Source: Ursus arctos (lineage: Eukaryota; Chordata; Mammalia; Carnivora; Ursidae). Taken from it: a stretch of DNA of 64,000 bases. The DNA lies in assembly GCF_023065955.2 (NCBI RefSeq), contig NW_026622808.1, forward strand, positions 47,442,475-47,506,474, written 5' to 3'. The notes beneath the pieces were generated by a model that worked only from the letters and a program-made list of their open reading frames with translations, was not told where the DNA came from and searched no databases. The translations under genes were made by a program, and so were the position numbers. Of the stretch, positions 30,513 through 40,211 are shown piece by piece (position 1 is the first letter of the stretch; every line of letters begins with the position of its first letter).

Positions 30513-30579
30513 AAATGAATCAGAGTAACTCCATTTCCTTTGCAAGGTGACACAACTGTGGCTCGTGAGCTTAAGAGGA

Positions 30580-31340
30580 AGCTTGGTGATCCAGCAATTC
30601 CACTTCTGGGTATTTATTTGAAGAAAATGAAAACACTAACTCAAAGAGCTATCTGCACACCCATGTTCTCTCAGCATTATTTACAATAGCCAAGGCACGG
30701 AGACAGCCTCACTGTCCATTAATGAATGAATGGATAAAGAAAATGTGTTTATACACACACACACACAATATACACAATACACACACACATACACTATATA
30801 TATAACAATATTGTTATATATATAGTGTATATATAATATTCATAATATTAGAATATATATATATTAGAATATTGGAATATTATTCAGGCATAAAAAAGCA
30901 TGAAATCTTGCAATTTGGGACAACAGGGATGGACCATGAGGGCATTAAGCTTAGTGAAACAAGTCAGATGGAGAAAGACAAACACCAATGATGTCACTTA
31001 TATGTGGCATCTAAAAAAACCCCAACCAGTCTCACACATAGATACAGAGAACAGATTGGTAGTTGCCAGAAGCAGGTGGTGGGGAGTGGGGGCAAAATGG
31101 GTGAAGGCAGTCAGAAGGTACGAAGTTTCAGTTATGAGAAAAATGAGTAGGGGATAGAATGTACAGAACGGTGACTATAGTATAAAATACTTTATTGCAT
31201 ATTTGAAAGTTGCTAAGAGGGTATATCTTAAGAGTTCCCATCACAAGAAAAAAATTGTTACTATGTATAATGGAGGATGTTCACTAGACTTACTATGGTG
31301 ACCATTTTCCAATATATACAAACACCGGATCCTCTGTCAT
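30580..31340 (+). mobile_element. L1 ORF2 end and 3' UTR
   Basis: GTGATCCAGCAATTCCACTT, CATTATTTACAATAGCCAAG, GAATGGATAAAGAAAATGTG, GGAATATTATTCAGGC, CTTATATGTGGCATCTAA. A CA/TA microsatellite with a 42-bp palindrome (30753-30870) has expanded within it. Not coding. Confidence 0.87.
30753..30870. repeat. (CA)n/(TA)n complex with 42-bp palindrome
   Basis: Interrupted CA repeats pass into TA-rich DNA. Bases 30789-30830 form an exact palindrome (two 21-bp arms, no spacer, centre ACAATATTGT). Confidence 0.95.
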
Positions 31341-31349
31341 GCACCTGGA

Positions 31350-32025
31350 GCTAATATAATGTGTTATGTCATGGCTATGTCATGGCGTGAGCATGGAGAT
31401 CTTGCTCGCTGCCACCTCAGATCCCCTGCGGAGGTCCTCAGTTCTCCACTCCAGCACCTAGCCATCCACATCCCTAGACTTTCTTGTGGTTTCCAGTGTC
31501 AGTGCTGTGCTATTCATCGTCATGAAGATGAATCAACGTCAACGAACAGCATACAGAATTTCCTTTCGTCCTCTCGAACCTCGTGAGCTAGAGAACTTGA
31601 ACGGGACCAGACTCAGCAAGGTGAAGACCTTGGCCCAAAGCAACCTAGCCACAGCCAGCTGCGTAAGGAGGCTCCCTTCCCAATACACCTCCGGACCTCT
31701 GTCTTGTCCATTCCCACCTTATCCCCTCTGCCAGGTTCAGACTCCTTGGCTTTGCTCCAGCTGAGCCCTGGCTCAGAAGGCCACCACTCCCCCTTTCCTC
31801 AGTCAGCGGTCAAGGATCAGAGGAGAACCCATGTCCTTGGGGGACGCGTGTCTGTGAACACTTCATTCCACACAACCCTTTCCCTCTGCTAATGCCTTTA
31901 AAACAAACTTCTCTGAACGTTATTATAAGCATCTTAGTATACATATCCTGATTTACTTGTTACCACTTAACATAAAAAAGCAGACATACAATTTTTAAAT
32001 ACTACTCAAAACAGCCCCCTGGGTT
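31350..32025. other. Single-copy sequence, no gene seen
   Basis: GC-moderate sequence with several overlapping plus frames (31359-31586, 31486-31764, 31704-31892) in different registers, none with a recognised domain or a bounding splice pair. Contains a small TATGTCATGG duplication near 31364-31385. Confidence 0.4.
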
Positions 32026-32029
32026 AGGA

Positions 32030-32190
32030 TACAGCAGGCTACCGCTTGCTAGATGTGCAATTTTGTGAAATCGCTCTTGGAGCCTCAACTTGCCCACTGC
32101 CAAAATGGGCATGATCTTAGCAAGCCCTCGATGGCTTGTAGGGTTCTTGAGTGGATTAACGCAGATGTTGCACGGGAAAATGGTTATTGT
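32030..32190 (+). mobile_element. MIR
   Basis: Sense MIR: GCTTGCTAGATGTGCAATTT, AACTTGCCCACTGCCAAAATG, TTGAGTGGATTAACGCAGATG. Confidence 0.72.
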
Positions 32191-32784
32191 AATTTTCTGT
32201 GTCAGTTACCGGGAAGCTGAACGTCTGCAGGAGTCAGGCAGCTAATGGGAATGAGGGGAGGCCAGAGTGAGGCAATAGGGCTGGTGGGGACGACTGCCCC
32301 TGGGGACCACAGGTCCCATCTGAAGGGACCGTTGTTGCTCAGTTTCAGCCAGTTGCAGCTATGTAGGCACGAGGACCCAGTGCTGCTGGAGTTTAATTTT
32401 CAAAGAGAAATAAAAAATAAAGACTTTTTATGACATTTCTTGATTTTTGAAACCCTGACTATGCCAAATGCAACCCAGAGCCTTTCTTATCGAAAGCCAA
32501 TTTGTGACTCTGCTCTCTATATGTGTATATGGTTTTAAACTGGAACAGACATCTGGATTGGATCCCTGAGTTATTTTCTCTTCATTGTTTTTCTTCATTA
32601 TGTGCTTTGTGGGTCTATGGTTTTTGTTTTGTTTTGTTTTGTTTACCATCTGTAATATGACTGTAATGTTCTTGTGGGCAGTTCACATCTAATTCGTATC
32701 TTCTGTACTGCAGTATAATCCACACCGGATTAATCATCTTGGTAAATGGTACTCACTTGTTAGTCTGTTCATATGGCTCTTTAA

Positions 32785-33010
32785 TTTCTTTTTCTTCTTC
32801 TTCTTTTTTTTAAGATTATTTATTTATTTACTTATCAGAGAGAGAGAGAGCACAAGCAGGGAGAGCGGCAGACGGAGGGAGAAGCAGGCTCCCTGCTGAG
32901 CAAGAAGCCCAACGAGGGACCCGATCCCAGGACCCTGAGATCATGACCTGAGCTGAAGGCAGACGCTTAACGCACTGAGCATTATGGGTTATGGGGACAG
33001 GCGTCCCGAG
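32785..33010 (-). mobile_element. CAN-SINE, antisense, with altered head
   Basis: TTAAGATTATTTATTTATTT, GA tract, CTCCCTGCTGAGCAAGAAG, TGACCTGAGCTGAAGGCAG. The expected GAGCCACCCAGGCGCCCC head is replaced by GAGCATTATGGGTTATGGGG, with GGCGTCCCGAG at the end. Target copies ATGGCTCTTTAAT (32772) and ATGGCTCTTAAAT (33011) confirm a single insertion. Confidence 0.88.
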
Positions 33011-33094
33011 ATGGCTCTTAAATCTCAGCATGAGTCGGCACTGCCTGAGCTGCTTGTTAAAAATGCTGATTTGCCTTAGCATTTCTCCCCAAGG

Positions 33095-33410
33095 TACCAC
33101 CTCCCCAGCAGAAATGTATACATATATCCATCAAAAAACACGTACTAGAATGTTCATAGCAGCTCGGTTCATAATAGCTGCACACGGAAGTCTCTCTAAT
33201 TGTCCATTGTATCAGAATAACTAAAAACATGCATTCCCAATAAAAATCTGCAGAGCAATGAAAATGAATGAACTGAAACCACATGCGAAAGTGTGGCTGG
33301 CTCTCACAAATACAATGCTGAGCAAAGGAAGCCGGACACCTAAGAGTCTATGTTTCCGTTCACGTAACTACAGAAATTGGTTGAAGCTCATCTCTGGGTT
33401 GTAAGTCACG
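33095..33410 (+). mobile_element. L1M 3' end
   Basis: AGAATGTTCATAGCAGCTCG, CAATGAAAATGAATGAACTG, CTCACAAATACAATGCTGAGC, CAAAGGAAGCCGGACACC. Confidence 0.78.
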
Positions 33411-33414
33411 AAAA

Positions 33415-34370
33415 AGCAGGACAACTGCTGCAGAGAGGCAGTGACAAAAGGGGCTACCCGCACCTCTGGGGTGTTGGCCATATTCCTGGCTGCATGAGTG
33501 CATGAACATTCACCGAGCTGGACGTCATTCCTATTTTTCTGTCCTTTACCATCTCGATGAAACGCTAACATGTTAATTCCAGAGCTGCCCCACGGCCTGA
33601 CGGAATCGCTGTCTTGCATGGGATGCGGGTGGGTTGGGAGTCCCCAGGCATTACCGGTGCAGGTCATGACATGACTTCCCCTTCGAGAATGGCACTGCAC
33701 TTGCAAGGGCACACATTTATTCCTCCAAGGGGCTTCTATAGGCACTTTTGGCTAAACCATTCAGCGTCTGTCTTTCCTAGCTTCTTTTGTTGTGTATTTC
33801 CACATTTTACTAGATGCAAAGAGTGACATAAAATTAAGAGGCATTATGGGTACATTCAGAGGCACTTGAGGGCATAGAGAGAGACAGCTCTGATAATGTG
33901 CCAGCTTATAAAATATGGCTAAATAAAATTAAAAGTTTATAGGGTGACTAAGACGCCATATCCCCGGGGAAAAAGTCAAGTGTTCACTGCTGCTGAAATC
34001 CAGCTGAGTCCTGGCTTCCCTGGGGAAGGAGATCTGGGTAAAGGCCAAGAGGCTCTGGGGCTTTTCCTGGAAGGAATAAGGGGAGGCTCTATGACCGAGG
34101 TGAGGACAGGGAAGGACCGGCATTGTAGATGTTTTGGGAGCTGCTCTCAAGCTTTTTGTCAGTGTGGGAAAGCTGAAGCTGAAAGATTTATTCAGGTCAC
34201 ATTTATTTACAATTTGTGCTCTTGCATTTAAGAATCCAGAAATAAATCGAATGTCAAAGGGGAACCAAAAATGAACCCTTTAATAAGCTACAGCAAGGCC
34301 ACTAGTGCATATAGGAGCTTCATCTTTGAATCCCCAGCACCTGGCACCATGCCTGGCACATAAGAATACT
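33415..34370. other. Single-copy sequence, no gene seen
   Basis: No transposon recognised except L2-like scraps near 34320. The frame 33745-33368 (minus) starts in unique DNA and runs into the L1 end. Confidence 0.4.
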
Positions 34371-34374
34371 CACT

Positions 34375-34960
34375 AACTTTGTTCATTCATTCATTCATTC
34401 ATTCATTCATTCATCACCTATTTATTGAGTACTTACTTTAGGTTAGGTACCATTCTTAAGTAGTTGAGACAACTTGAAGTCCCTCACCTCAAGGAGTTGG
34501 TAGCTTAAATGGAGGGAGATGAACCAATTCATCAGATATATGGTATGTTCTACAGTGGTAAGGTCTTTGGGAAAAAATAAATCAGAGAAAAAGAATAGCA
34601 GGTTGGAGGGTTGAGAAATGATGCAGTTTTACCTGGGGTGGTTGTGGAAGGCCTTACTAAAAGTTTGAGCAAAGACTCAAAGACGACGAGAGAGTAAGCC
34701 ATGTGGATATGTGGGGGAAAAGCCTTTCCAGGCAGAGGAACAGCAAGTGCAAAGGCCCTGAGGCAGGAGTCTGCCTTGTGTGTTTGAGGATGTCAAGGAG
34801 GCTGGAGTGGTTGGTAAAGAGTGAGGGGGTGGGTAGTAAAAAGTGAGATCTAACAGGTGATGGGGCTGCTGGGTCATTCACTGTGAGGACTTTGACTTTA
34901 ATCTGAGTGAGACAAAAGCCATTGGAAGGTTTTAGGTAGAGAAATCACATGATCAGACTA
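34375..34960 (-). mobile_element. L2 LINE 3' third, antisense
   Basis: (ATTC)n tail, ATTTATTGAGTACTTACTTT, AAGGCCTTACTAAAAGTTTG, CCAGGCAGAGGAACAGCAAG, AAAGGCCCTGAGGCAGG, GAGTGAGACAAAAGCCATTG. Confidence 0.82.
34382..34414. repeat. (ATTC)n at the L2 tail
   Basis: Eight ATTC units, the expanded tail repeat of the antisense L2. Confidence 0.95.
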
Positions 34961-34974
34961 AATACTGATTGAAT

Positions 34975-35085
34975 GATTAAATATGGCACTGTACGTACTA
35001 CAAACGACTTTAACATACATTATTATATTTGATCTTCATAATGATGTTAAGAGGTAAGAGGAACAGGAATTATTAGTCATATTTT
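34975..35085 (-). mobile_element. MIR fragment
   Basis: TTAACATACATTATTATATTTG and TTCATAATGATGTTAAGAGG are a decayed reverse MIR. Confidence 0.5.
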
Positions 35086-35094
35086 CAAAGGATT

Positions 35095-35320
35095 ACATTA
35101 TAGAAATTAATAGCATAGTCTCTGGAGATAAACACATCTGGGTTTGCATCCTGACTCGGCAACGTAAGAGCCAGGACTTTGTGCAAGAGTCAGCCTAGGC
35201 TTTCCCAGCTCTGCAATGGAGAAAATAACACTGTTGGGAGAGAGGATTGGATAAAATTACGAATAGATGTGCCTAGGTCAGTGTCCAGCACACGCTTTGC
35301 TCAATAAATGACATTCGTTG
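35095..35320 (+). mobile_element. MIR, nearly full length
   Basis: Sense MIR from CATAGTCTCTGGAGATAAAC through GGTTTGCATCCTGACTCGGC to GTCCAGCACACGCTTTGC and CAATAAATGACATTCG. Confidence 0.88.
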
Positions 35321-35374
35321 CTACCTTTTCCAGCCAGAAGGGGCGGTAGGCATCATCCAACTTTGAGGATCTAT

Positions 35375-35505
35375 GGGCTAGTCTCCAGAAAGCTGCATCA
35401 GCATCTGCTGGGGTAAATCTACAGATTCCTGGGCCAAGGCCAGAACCACCGAGTCCCTAATTCTGTTGCTTTGGGGTCCCATTTCCATGACCAACAGCTT
35501 AAAGT
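35375..35505 (+). mobile_element. MER5A-like hAT MITE, internal part
   Basis: AAGCTGCATCAGCATCTGCTG, CTACAGATTCCTGGGCC, CACCGAGTCCCTAATTCTG. Both ends are decayed. Confidence 0.65.
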
Positions 35506-35519
35506 GAATGTAGCAATGG

Positions 35520-35720
35520 GGCAGAATAGCATGGAGGTTCAGGCAGCTCCAGTGCAATAACTGGGGAAATTAGAGAACCTCTCCGAGCCTCACTTTTCTC
35601 ATGCGTAGAGTGAAAAATAGTGTCAATTACTGGAAGTAGTGGCCATGATGCCTGCAAAGCCCAGTAAGCTCTACCTGGAATGTATCGAACACTCCATCAG
35701 TGTTAGCTACTAAGAAAGAG
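35520..35720 (+). mobile_element. MIR
   Basis: Sense MIR: AATAGCATGGAGGTTCAGGC, AGAACCTCTCCGAGCCTCAC, TTCTCATGCGTAGAGTG, CATCAGTGTTAGCTAC. Confidence 0.8.
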
Positions 35721-35847
35721 TCTCAAAATTACATTGTCCTTAAAATTAACTCACCATAAAAAAAATCCATTTGCATTACTTTTGATAATTTTCCCCTTTA
35801 ACAATCAACATTTAATTTAAAAGAAACTTCCTACCAAAAAGATTATC

Positions 35848-35923
35848 GTGGTTGCTTCAGCAGCACATATACCAAAATTGGAAAGATACAGAGAAGATTG
35901 GCACAGCCCCTGTGCAAGAAGAT
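35848..35923 (+). pseudogene. RNU6: U6 snRNA pseudogene, 3'-truncated
   Basis: Starts GTGGTTGCTTCAGCAGCACATA instead of the functional GTGCTCGCTTCGGC-type 5' end, then follows U6 through ATTGGAAAGATACAGAGAAG and CCCCTGTGCAAG. It stops about 76 nt in, so the 3' third including the internal stem-loop end and terminal U-run is missing. Several substitutions fall in the normally invariant ACAGAGA-proximal and 5' stem parts, though ACAGAG itself is kept. I see no PSE-like or TATA spacing upstream, which fits an L1-mobilised snRNA relic rather than a gene. Confidence 0.92.
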
Positions 35924-36555
35924 TATCTATGTGTACCACCCACAGAACCCTGTGGGTTCCCCAGGGCTACAAGTACACCTTACTTGGAGAATCACCGGAG
36001 GGAGGACCCAAGGATGTAAAGGAGTAATTTAAGGATCATGTCCCTTGCTGACACTTTGGTCTCAAGGCTGGGGCGAGTATGTAACCTAGGGCCTCGGGCA
36101 CAGAGGGGGCAGATGAAAAAGGGGTCAGGAAGGCTGAAAATAGACACATTGGTGCCAGGGTCTGGAACATTTACACAAGACAGCCTCATCGTGTGCCGGA
36201 CGACTTTTGCCTAGGGAGACCTGGCAGCCAATTAAAGCGGTTGTCAAGCTGTAGGGCTTGGAGTCTACAAAAAAGAACAGACCTGCAGGGTTGAAGATTT
36301 ATGCTCCAGGACTGTAGGAGCGCCACTTGGAGTACACAATTCATGCAGATTCTTGGCGGACTCCTCCCGGGTCCTATTGCTTTTTCTTTGCCTTCTTGGG
36401 TTAAAGTATTACTCAAGTATTTATGAACAGGGAGCATCAAATGTGGCTGGGGTCCAGCATAGTTCAGTGCAACCAACTTGCGCCAAGCCTTCAAATACGC
36501 TACGATACTGATTTTGTTATTAAATAATTGAGCAGGGATTGGAGAGACCCAAACA
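35924..36555. other. Single-copy sequence, no gene seen
   Basis: Mixed composition. The minus frames at 36189-35992 and 36494-36186 abut but have no domain and no connecting splice sites that I trust. Confidence 0.4.
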
Positions 36556-36559
36556 GAAT

Positions 36560-36780
36560 TATATCAGTAGCAAGCATTTATCAAGCACCTACGAGCCATG
36601 GTACAGACTTTTACTGTTAGCTTATGCACAGCAACTCTATAAAAGGGGGTCTCATCAGGCCCGTCTTAAGGACAATGAAACACACAGCGAGGTAAAGTCA
36701 CTTGCCCGAGGTCACATGGCAACTTAGCTGCAGAGCTCAAGGCAAATCCCAGCATGCCTCATGCCCAAGTCCCACGATGC
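36560..36780 (-). mobile_element. MIR
   Basis: Reverse MIR: GCATTTATCAAGCACCTACG, GTAAAGTCACTTGCCCGAGG, TCACATGGCAACTTAGCTGC. Confidence 0.85.
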
Positions 36781-36784
36781 AGAT

Positions 36785-37300
36785 GTTTAGACAACAGGTA
36801 GGATTGTAAAGACAGAGAAGAAGACAGCAAGGCTCTGAGGAAGGCTACTCTATCCACGAGTATGTGGAAGCAGAACTGAATGGCATCTGTCTTGGTATTG
36901 GTTTAATTGAATTAAAAATGAATGTGAACAGAACTGTGTACAATGCTAGACCAACCACCCGGGTCCACACCTAAAAGAGTAAGGGAGTCATTCATCCTGG
37001 TAGACAAGGAGACATGTTTCCTGGAATTAACTCTTCCGCCAACAAGGGACACAGCTGCCGTGGGTCCTCTAGCACCATGTTCCAGTTGTCCTGGGAAGAG
37101 ATTGCATGGGCCACCTGGCTGTGCCCTTACCCAGTGGTGGAATTTGGAAAGACTGGATAGAGTATTGCTAATCCGTTTCCCTAACAGTAGCCCCCACAAT
37201 AGGCCCCCTTGGCTGTCAATTTCAACTTTGAAGGATGGTCACGTGATCAGGTAAGCTACAGATGGGAAAATGGTTTAGCGGACCCTTGGTATTCTCAGAT
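36785..37300. other. Single-copy sequence, no gene seen
   Basis: Overlapping plus (36943-37254) and minus (37199-36912) frames mirror each other. No repeat and no exon evidence. Confidence 0.4.
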
Positions 37301-37304
37301 GTAA

Positions 37305-37500
37305 TATTTAATCATAATAATGATACGAATATAGTGCTTAATATGTGCCAGACATTTTACTAAGCATTTTTTCCAAGCGATAACTCATTTAACCTCTGAG
37401 GACTATCATCTCCATATTACAGACAAAGAAGCAGAGAAATAAATTTACCCATGATCAGACACTTGCCAGGTGGCAAAGCTTGAATTTGGAGTACGACAGG
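37305..37500 (-). mobile_element. MIR
   Basis: Reverse MIR: GTGCTTAATATGTGCCAGAC, ACTCATTTAACCTCTGAGG, CAGGTGGCAAAGCTTGAATTT. Confidence 0.85.
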
Positions 37501-38055
37501 ATGGCTTCACAATTTTCAGTGTCCAGGAGTCACTCTGAAGATACACATATAAAGTCATGTGTTATCCTTCAGAGGCATGCAATGAAATTCACTTGCTAGG
37601 AGGGGCTTTGTGCAAGAAGCAAGACACTTAGTGACTGAGCCCAACTCACTGAGCAATATCCGAATCTTAGAAAAGTTGTGCTGTTTTCTAGTTAACCTAA
37701 TGTGGACCTTTCAGGGAAAAATTATATGCCATCGTAGATGTAATAACCAGGATGCTTTTGATTACAAGGAACAAAAATACCAACTAATAGTTTTAAAAGT
37801 AAAGGCAATCAATTTTCTCGTACAACGAGAAGTCTGGAGACAGTGGTTCAAAGATCCTCAGCATGATTTCTCCCCTCATGCACCCAAGAGTTGCAGCTGT
37901 TCCAAGCATCACATCTTCACACCCCAGCACTCCAACAAGAAAAGGAAATGGGGGGAAAAATTTCCTCCTCTTCTGCAGGAAAATTATTTCCTAGAAGTTC
38001 CTCCACTTCCTTCCTGTCACATTTCAGTCAGAACTGTGTCATGTATCAATTCCTA
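37500..38055. other. Unassigned; 148-codon frame without a domain
   Basis: The plus frame 37610-38056 is the longest clean plus frame here apart from the microsatellite-driven one. Its composition is not that of a known domain, and the DNA (GGATGCTTTTGATTACAAGG, AACAAAAATACC) resembles the start of an old interspersed repeat I cannot name. Treated as non-coding. Confidence 0.4.
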
Positions 38056-38058
38056 GAC

Positions 38059-38185
38059 CAGTGCTTCTGAAGCTCAGCCTTACTGACATTCGGGGCCAGA
38101 TAATTCTCTTCTGTGAGGGGCTATCCTGGGCACCGAAGGGTGCTTATCAACATCCTTGACCTCTGCTCACTAAATGTCAATAACA
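38059..38185 (-). mobile_element. MER20-like hAT MITE, antisense
   Basis: CAGTGCTTCTGAAGCTCAGC, GGGGCCAGATAATTCTCTTC, GACCTCTGCTCACTAAATG, CAATAACAT. Confidence 0.75.
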
Positions 38186-38189
38186 TATT

Positions 38190-38855
38190 TCCAGGTATGA
38201 CCACACGAAAATGTCTACAGAAACTGTCAATGTCCTATGGGTGTCTGTGGGTGTGTAGGTAAAATTGATGGGGTTGCCCATTGCCCTGGACGAATGACTG
38301 GCAAGGAGAAATGAGCTAGTCCTGGCTGGCTTAGACCAATCATGCGTTGTCTCCCAAGGCTGTGCACACTGCTGCCTGAAAAAAAGTTCTATTTCAAGGA
38401 AGAAGTGGCCTTGGGTTTGGCAGCCATTCCTCATGTTGCTTTTTGGTTGTTAAAAAAATGTTGTCACTGGAAGTCCAAGGGGAGAATTGAGAAGGAGATT
38501 TTCTGAAAGCATTCACGGGGCAGGTCGTAGAAATGGGAGCTCCGGTTGTATTTAATCTGTAGTTTTGGGGACCACAGGAAAACAATGGGGAGTCAGGGCA
38601 GCCGGTCTTCTTTTTATTCAGAAAATCTACACCCGACTGCCTTCCTATGGAGGTATGTCCTTTAAAAAAAGACAAATCTGTATCTGCCCGCAGATATTTG
38701 GTAAACAAGGACTTCGGGTGGAAAATTCCTGTATGTGTTCCTCAGAAACATGCCTTGGCTATTTAAAAATTACACGCCGGTTAAAGTCTCATTGGCCATT
38801 TTATTCTAATGTGAGAACAGTGACCCCATTACAAATATGATTATTGGAGGGTGCA
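38190..38855. other. Single-copy sequence, no gene seen
   Basis: AT/GC-balanced with no repeat hallmark. Opposed frames 38434-38177, 38708-38394 (minus) and 38565-38840 (plus) overlap without a domain. Confidence 0.4.
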
Positions 38856-38859
38856 AGTT

Positions 38860-39070
38860 TTAAGGACAGCAGCCAGCTCGTACCGAGCCCTTGTTATGTT
38901 CCAGGTGCTCTGGTCAATAGCTGGACGTGGATGAAGGCTGCGTGGCAGGTGTCAGGGCTCCATGTCCTGGAAGAACAGCCACAGAAGCCCAGGGACATAC
39001 CCAGATCGCACAGCTGGTAAGAGAAGGGGCTAAGCTCTGCACTCAGAGAACCAGATCCATCCCCCTTTCT
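38860..39070 (-). mobile_element. MIR
   Basis: Reverse MIR: GAGCCCTTGTTATGTTCCAGG, ACATACCCAGATCGCACAGC, TGGTAAGAGAAGGGGCTAAGC. Confidence 0.72.
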
Positions 39071-39074
39071 TGCT

Positions 39075-39624
39075 TTCAAATCCCTTTCAAAAATGAAGAG
39101 TCGAGTTGTAGCAAGCCAAAGTAAGAGCAAAAGAAAACCTATCTCCTTACATTCTTATTGCTGAAGGATGGTGAAAAAAACGTTTTTTTTTTTAGAAAGC
39201 CGTAAAGAAGTGTCTCCCTTCCAGAAGACACACGGTGTGGACTTTTTAATTAGTGTTTTCCTAAGTGAGAGCCTTTAAAACATAACATTCATCCCAATGT
39301 TTCCATATTTAGAGCAACCTTTCATACTGTTTTCACTTTTTAAATTTTTTCTTATTAAACATGTTTACAAAAACGTAGAGAATGACTTTGATGAAAATCA
39401 TGATCTGAAGAACAGTTCTTTAAAACCCGGAGAAGTCACACTTGCACCCCCTTTAGCACAAGAACTGTTTTCTAGCTGAAAGTTCTGAATCTCATCTTCC
39501 ACATACAACCGAAAGTTTAAAAATAGACGGTGTGAGGTTGAAATGACCTTGGGCAGCCAACTTGACAGAATTTACCAATGGTTTTCAAACAAACTGAAAA
39601 GTTTGGGGTGGTTTCTGTTTGGGG

Positions 39625-39661
<37 letters not shown>

Positions 39662-40205
39662 CATAAAATAGATTTTTTACATTTCATCTCATTTCATCTC
39701 ATTTTTTTCACCAACCTTTAGCAATAAGAATGAAAGAATATCGAAAATTCTCAAACGGAACTCAACTTTCCAGGATCAATACAAAATTACTTACATTAAG
39801 GGCTACAGACACAGATGAAGGCTGAAAACCAATTATCATAAAAGAAAGTTCTGTTCATTTAATCCCTCAAAACCCTGGAGGCATAAATACTTCAGTAATT
39901 GATTAATTTTCTTTTACTCAAATACTTTATAATGATTCAGCAAAACAAAGTTATAAATACTTCAGCACTGAGTAACATTAAATTGGGAGCAGATTTGAAC
40001 CTATTCCCCAAAGCCAGCTTGCCTGGGAAGAGTCAGCAATATCAAGATACGCTTCAGTGGAAAAGTTTATCCTGAATTGATTGGAGCAAAGAAAACAAAA
40101 CCTGATACGTATATTTTTAAACTCCCTCTCCTCGTCATGTGCTCGGCGTATTTCTCCCCCTCCCTGCAATTAAAAAAGAAATCTTTTTCAAAATATTTAA
40201 CTTGA
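39075..40205. other. Repeat-poor AT-rich stretch with (GT)n
   Basis: Over 1.1 kb with no transposon except the GT microsatellite. ATAAATACTTCAG occurs twice (about 39885 and 39954), and CATTTCATCT is tandemly doubled near 39680. TAATTGATTAATTTTC and similar words occur. A conserved regulatory block is possible but not shown. Confidence 0.4.
39627..39658. repeat. (GT)n microsatellite
   Basis: About sixteen GT units, uninterrupted. Confidence 0.97.
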
Positions 40206-40211
40206 AAACAC

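Noticed and set aside
34382..34414. (ATTC)n run considered as a CRISPR-like or regulatory array
   Set aside because: It is a pure tetranucleotide microsatellite at the L2 tail; there are no spacers, and no CRISPR array, operon, ribosome-binding site or prophage feature exists in the window.
35848..35923. U6 relic as a working snRNA gene
   Set aside because: 3' truncation, 5' stem substitutions and no proximal sequence element or TATA at the expected spacing.
37610..38056. 148-codon plus-strand frame as a gene
   Set aside because: No known domain, no splice context, and the DNA looks like an old interspersed repeat.
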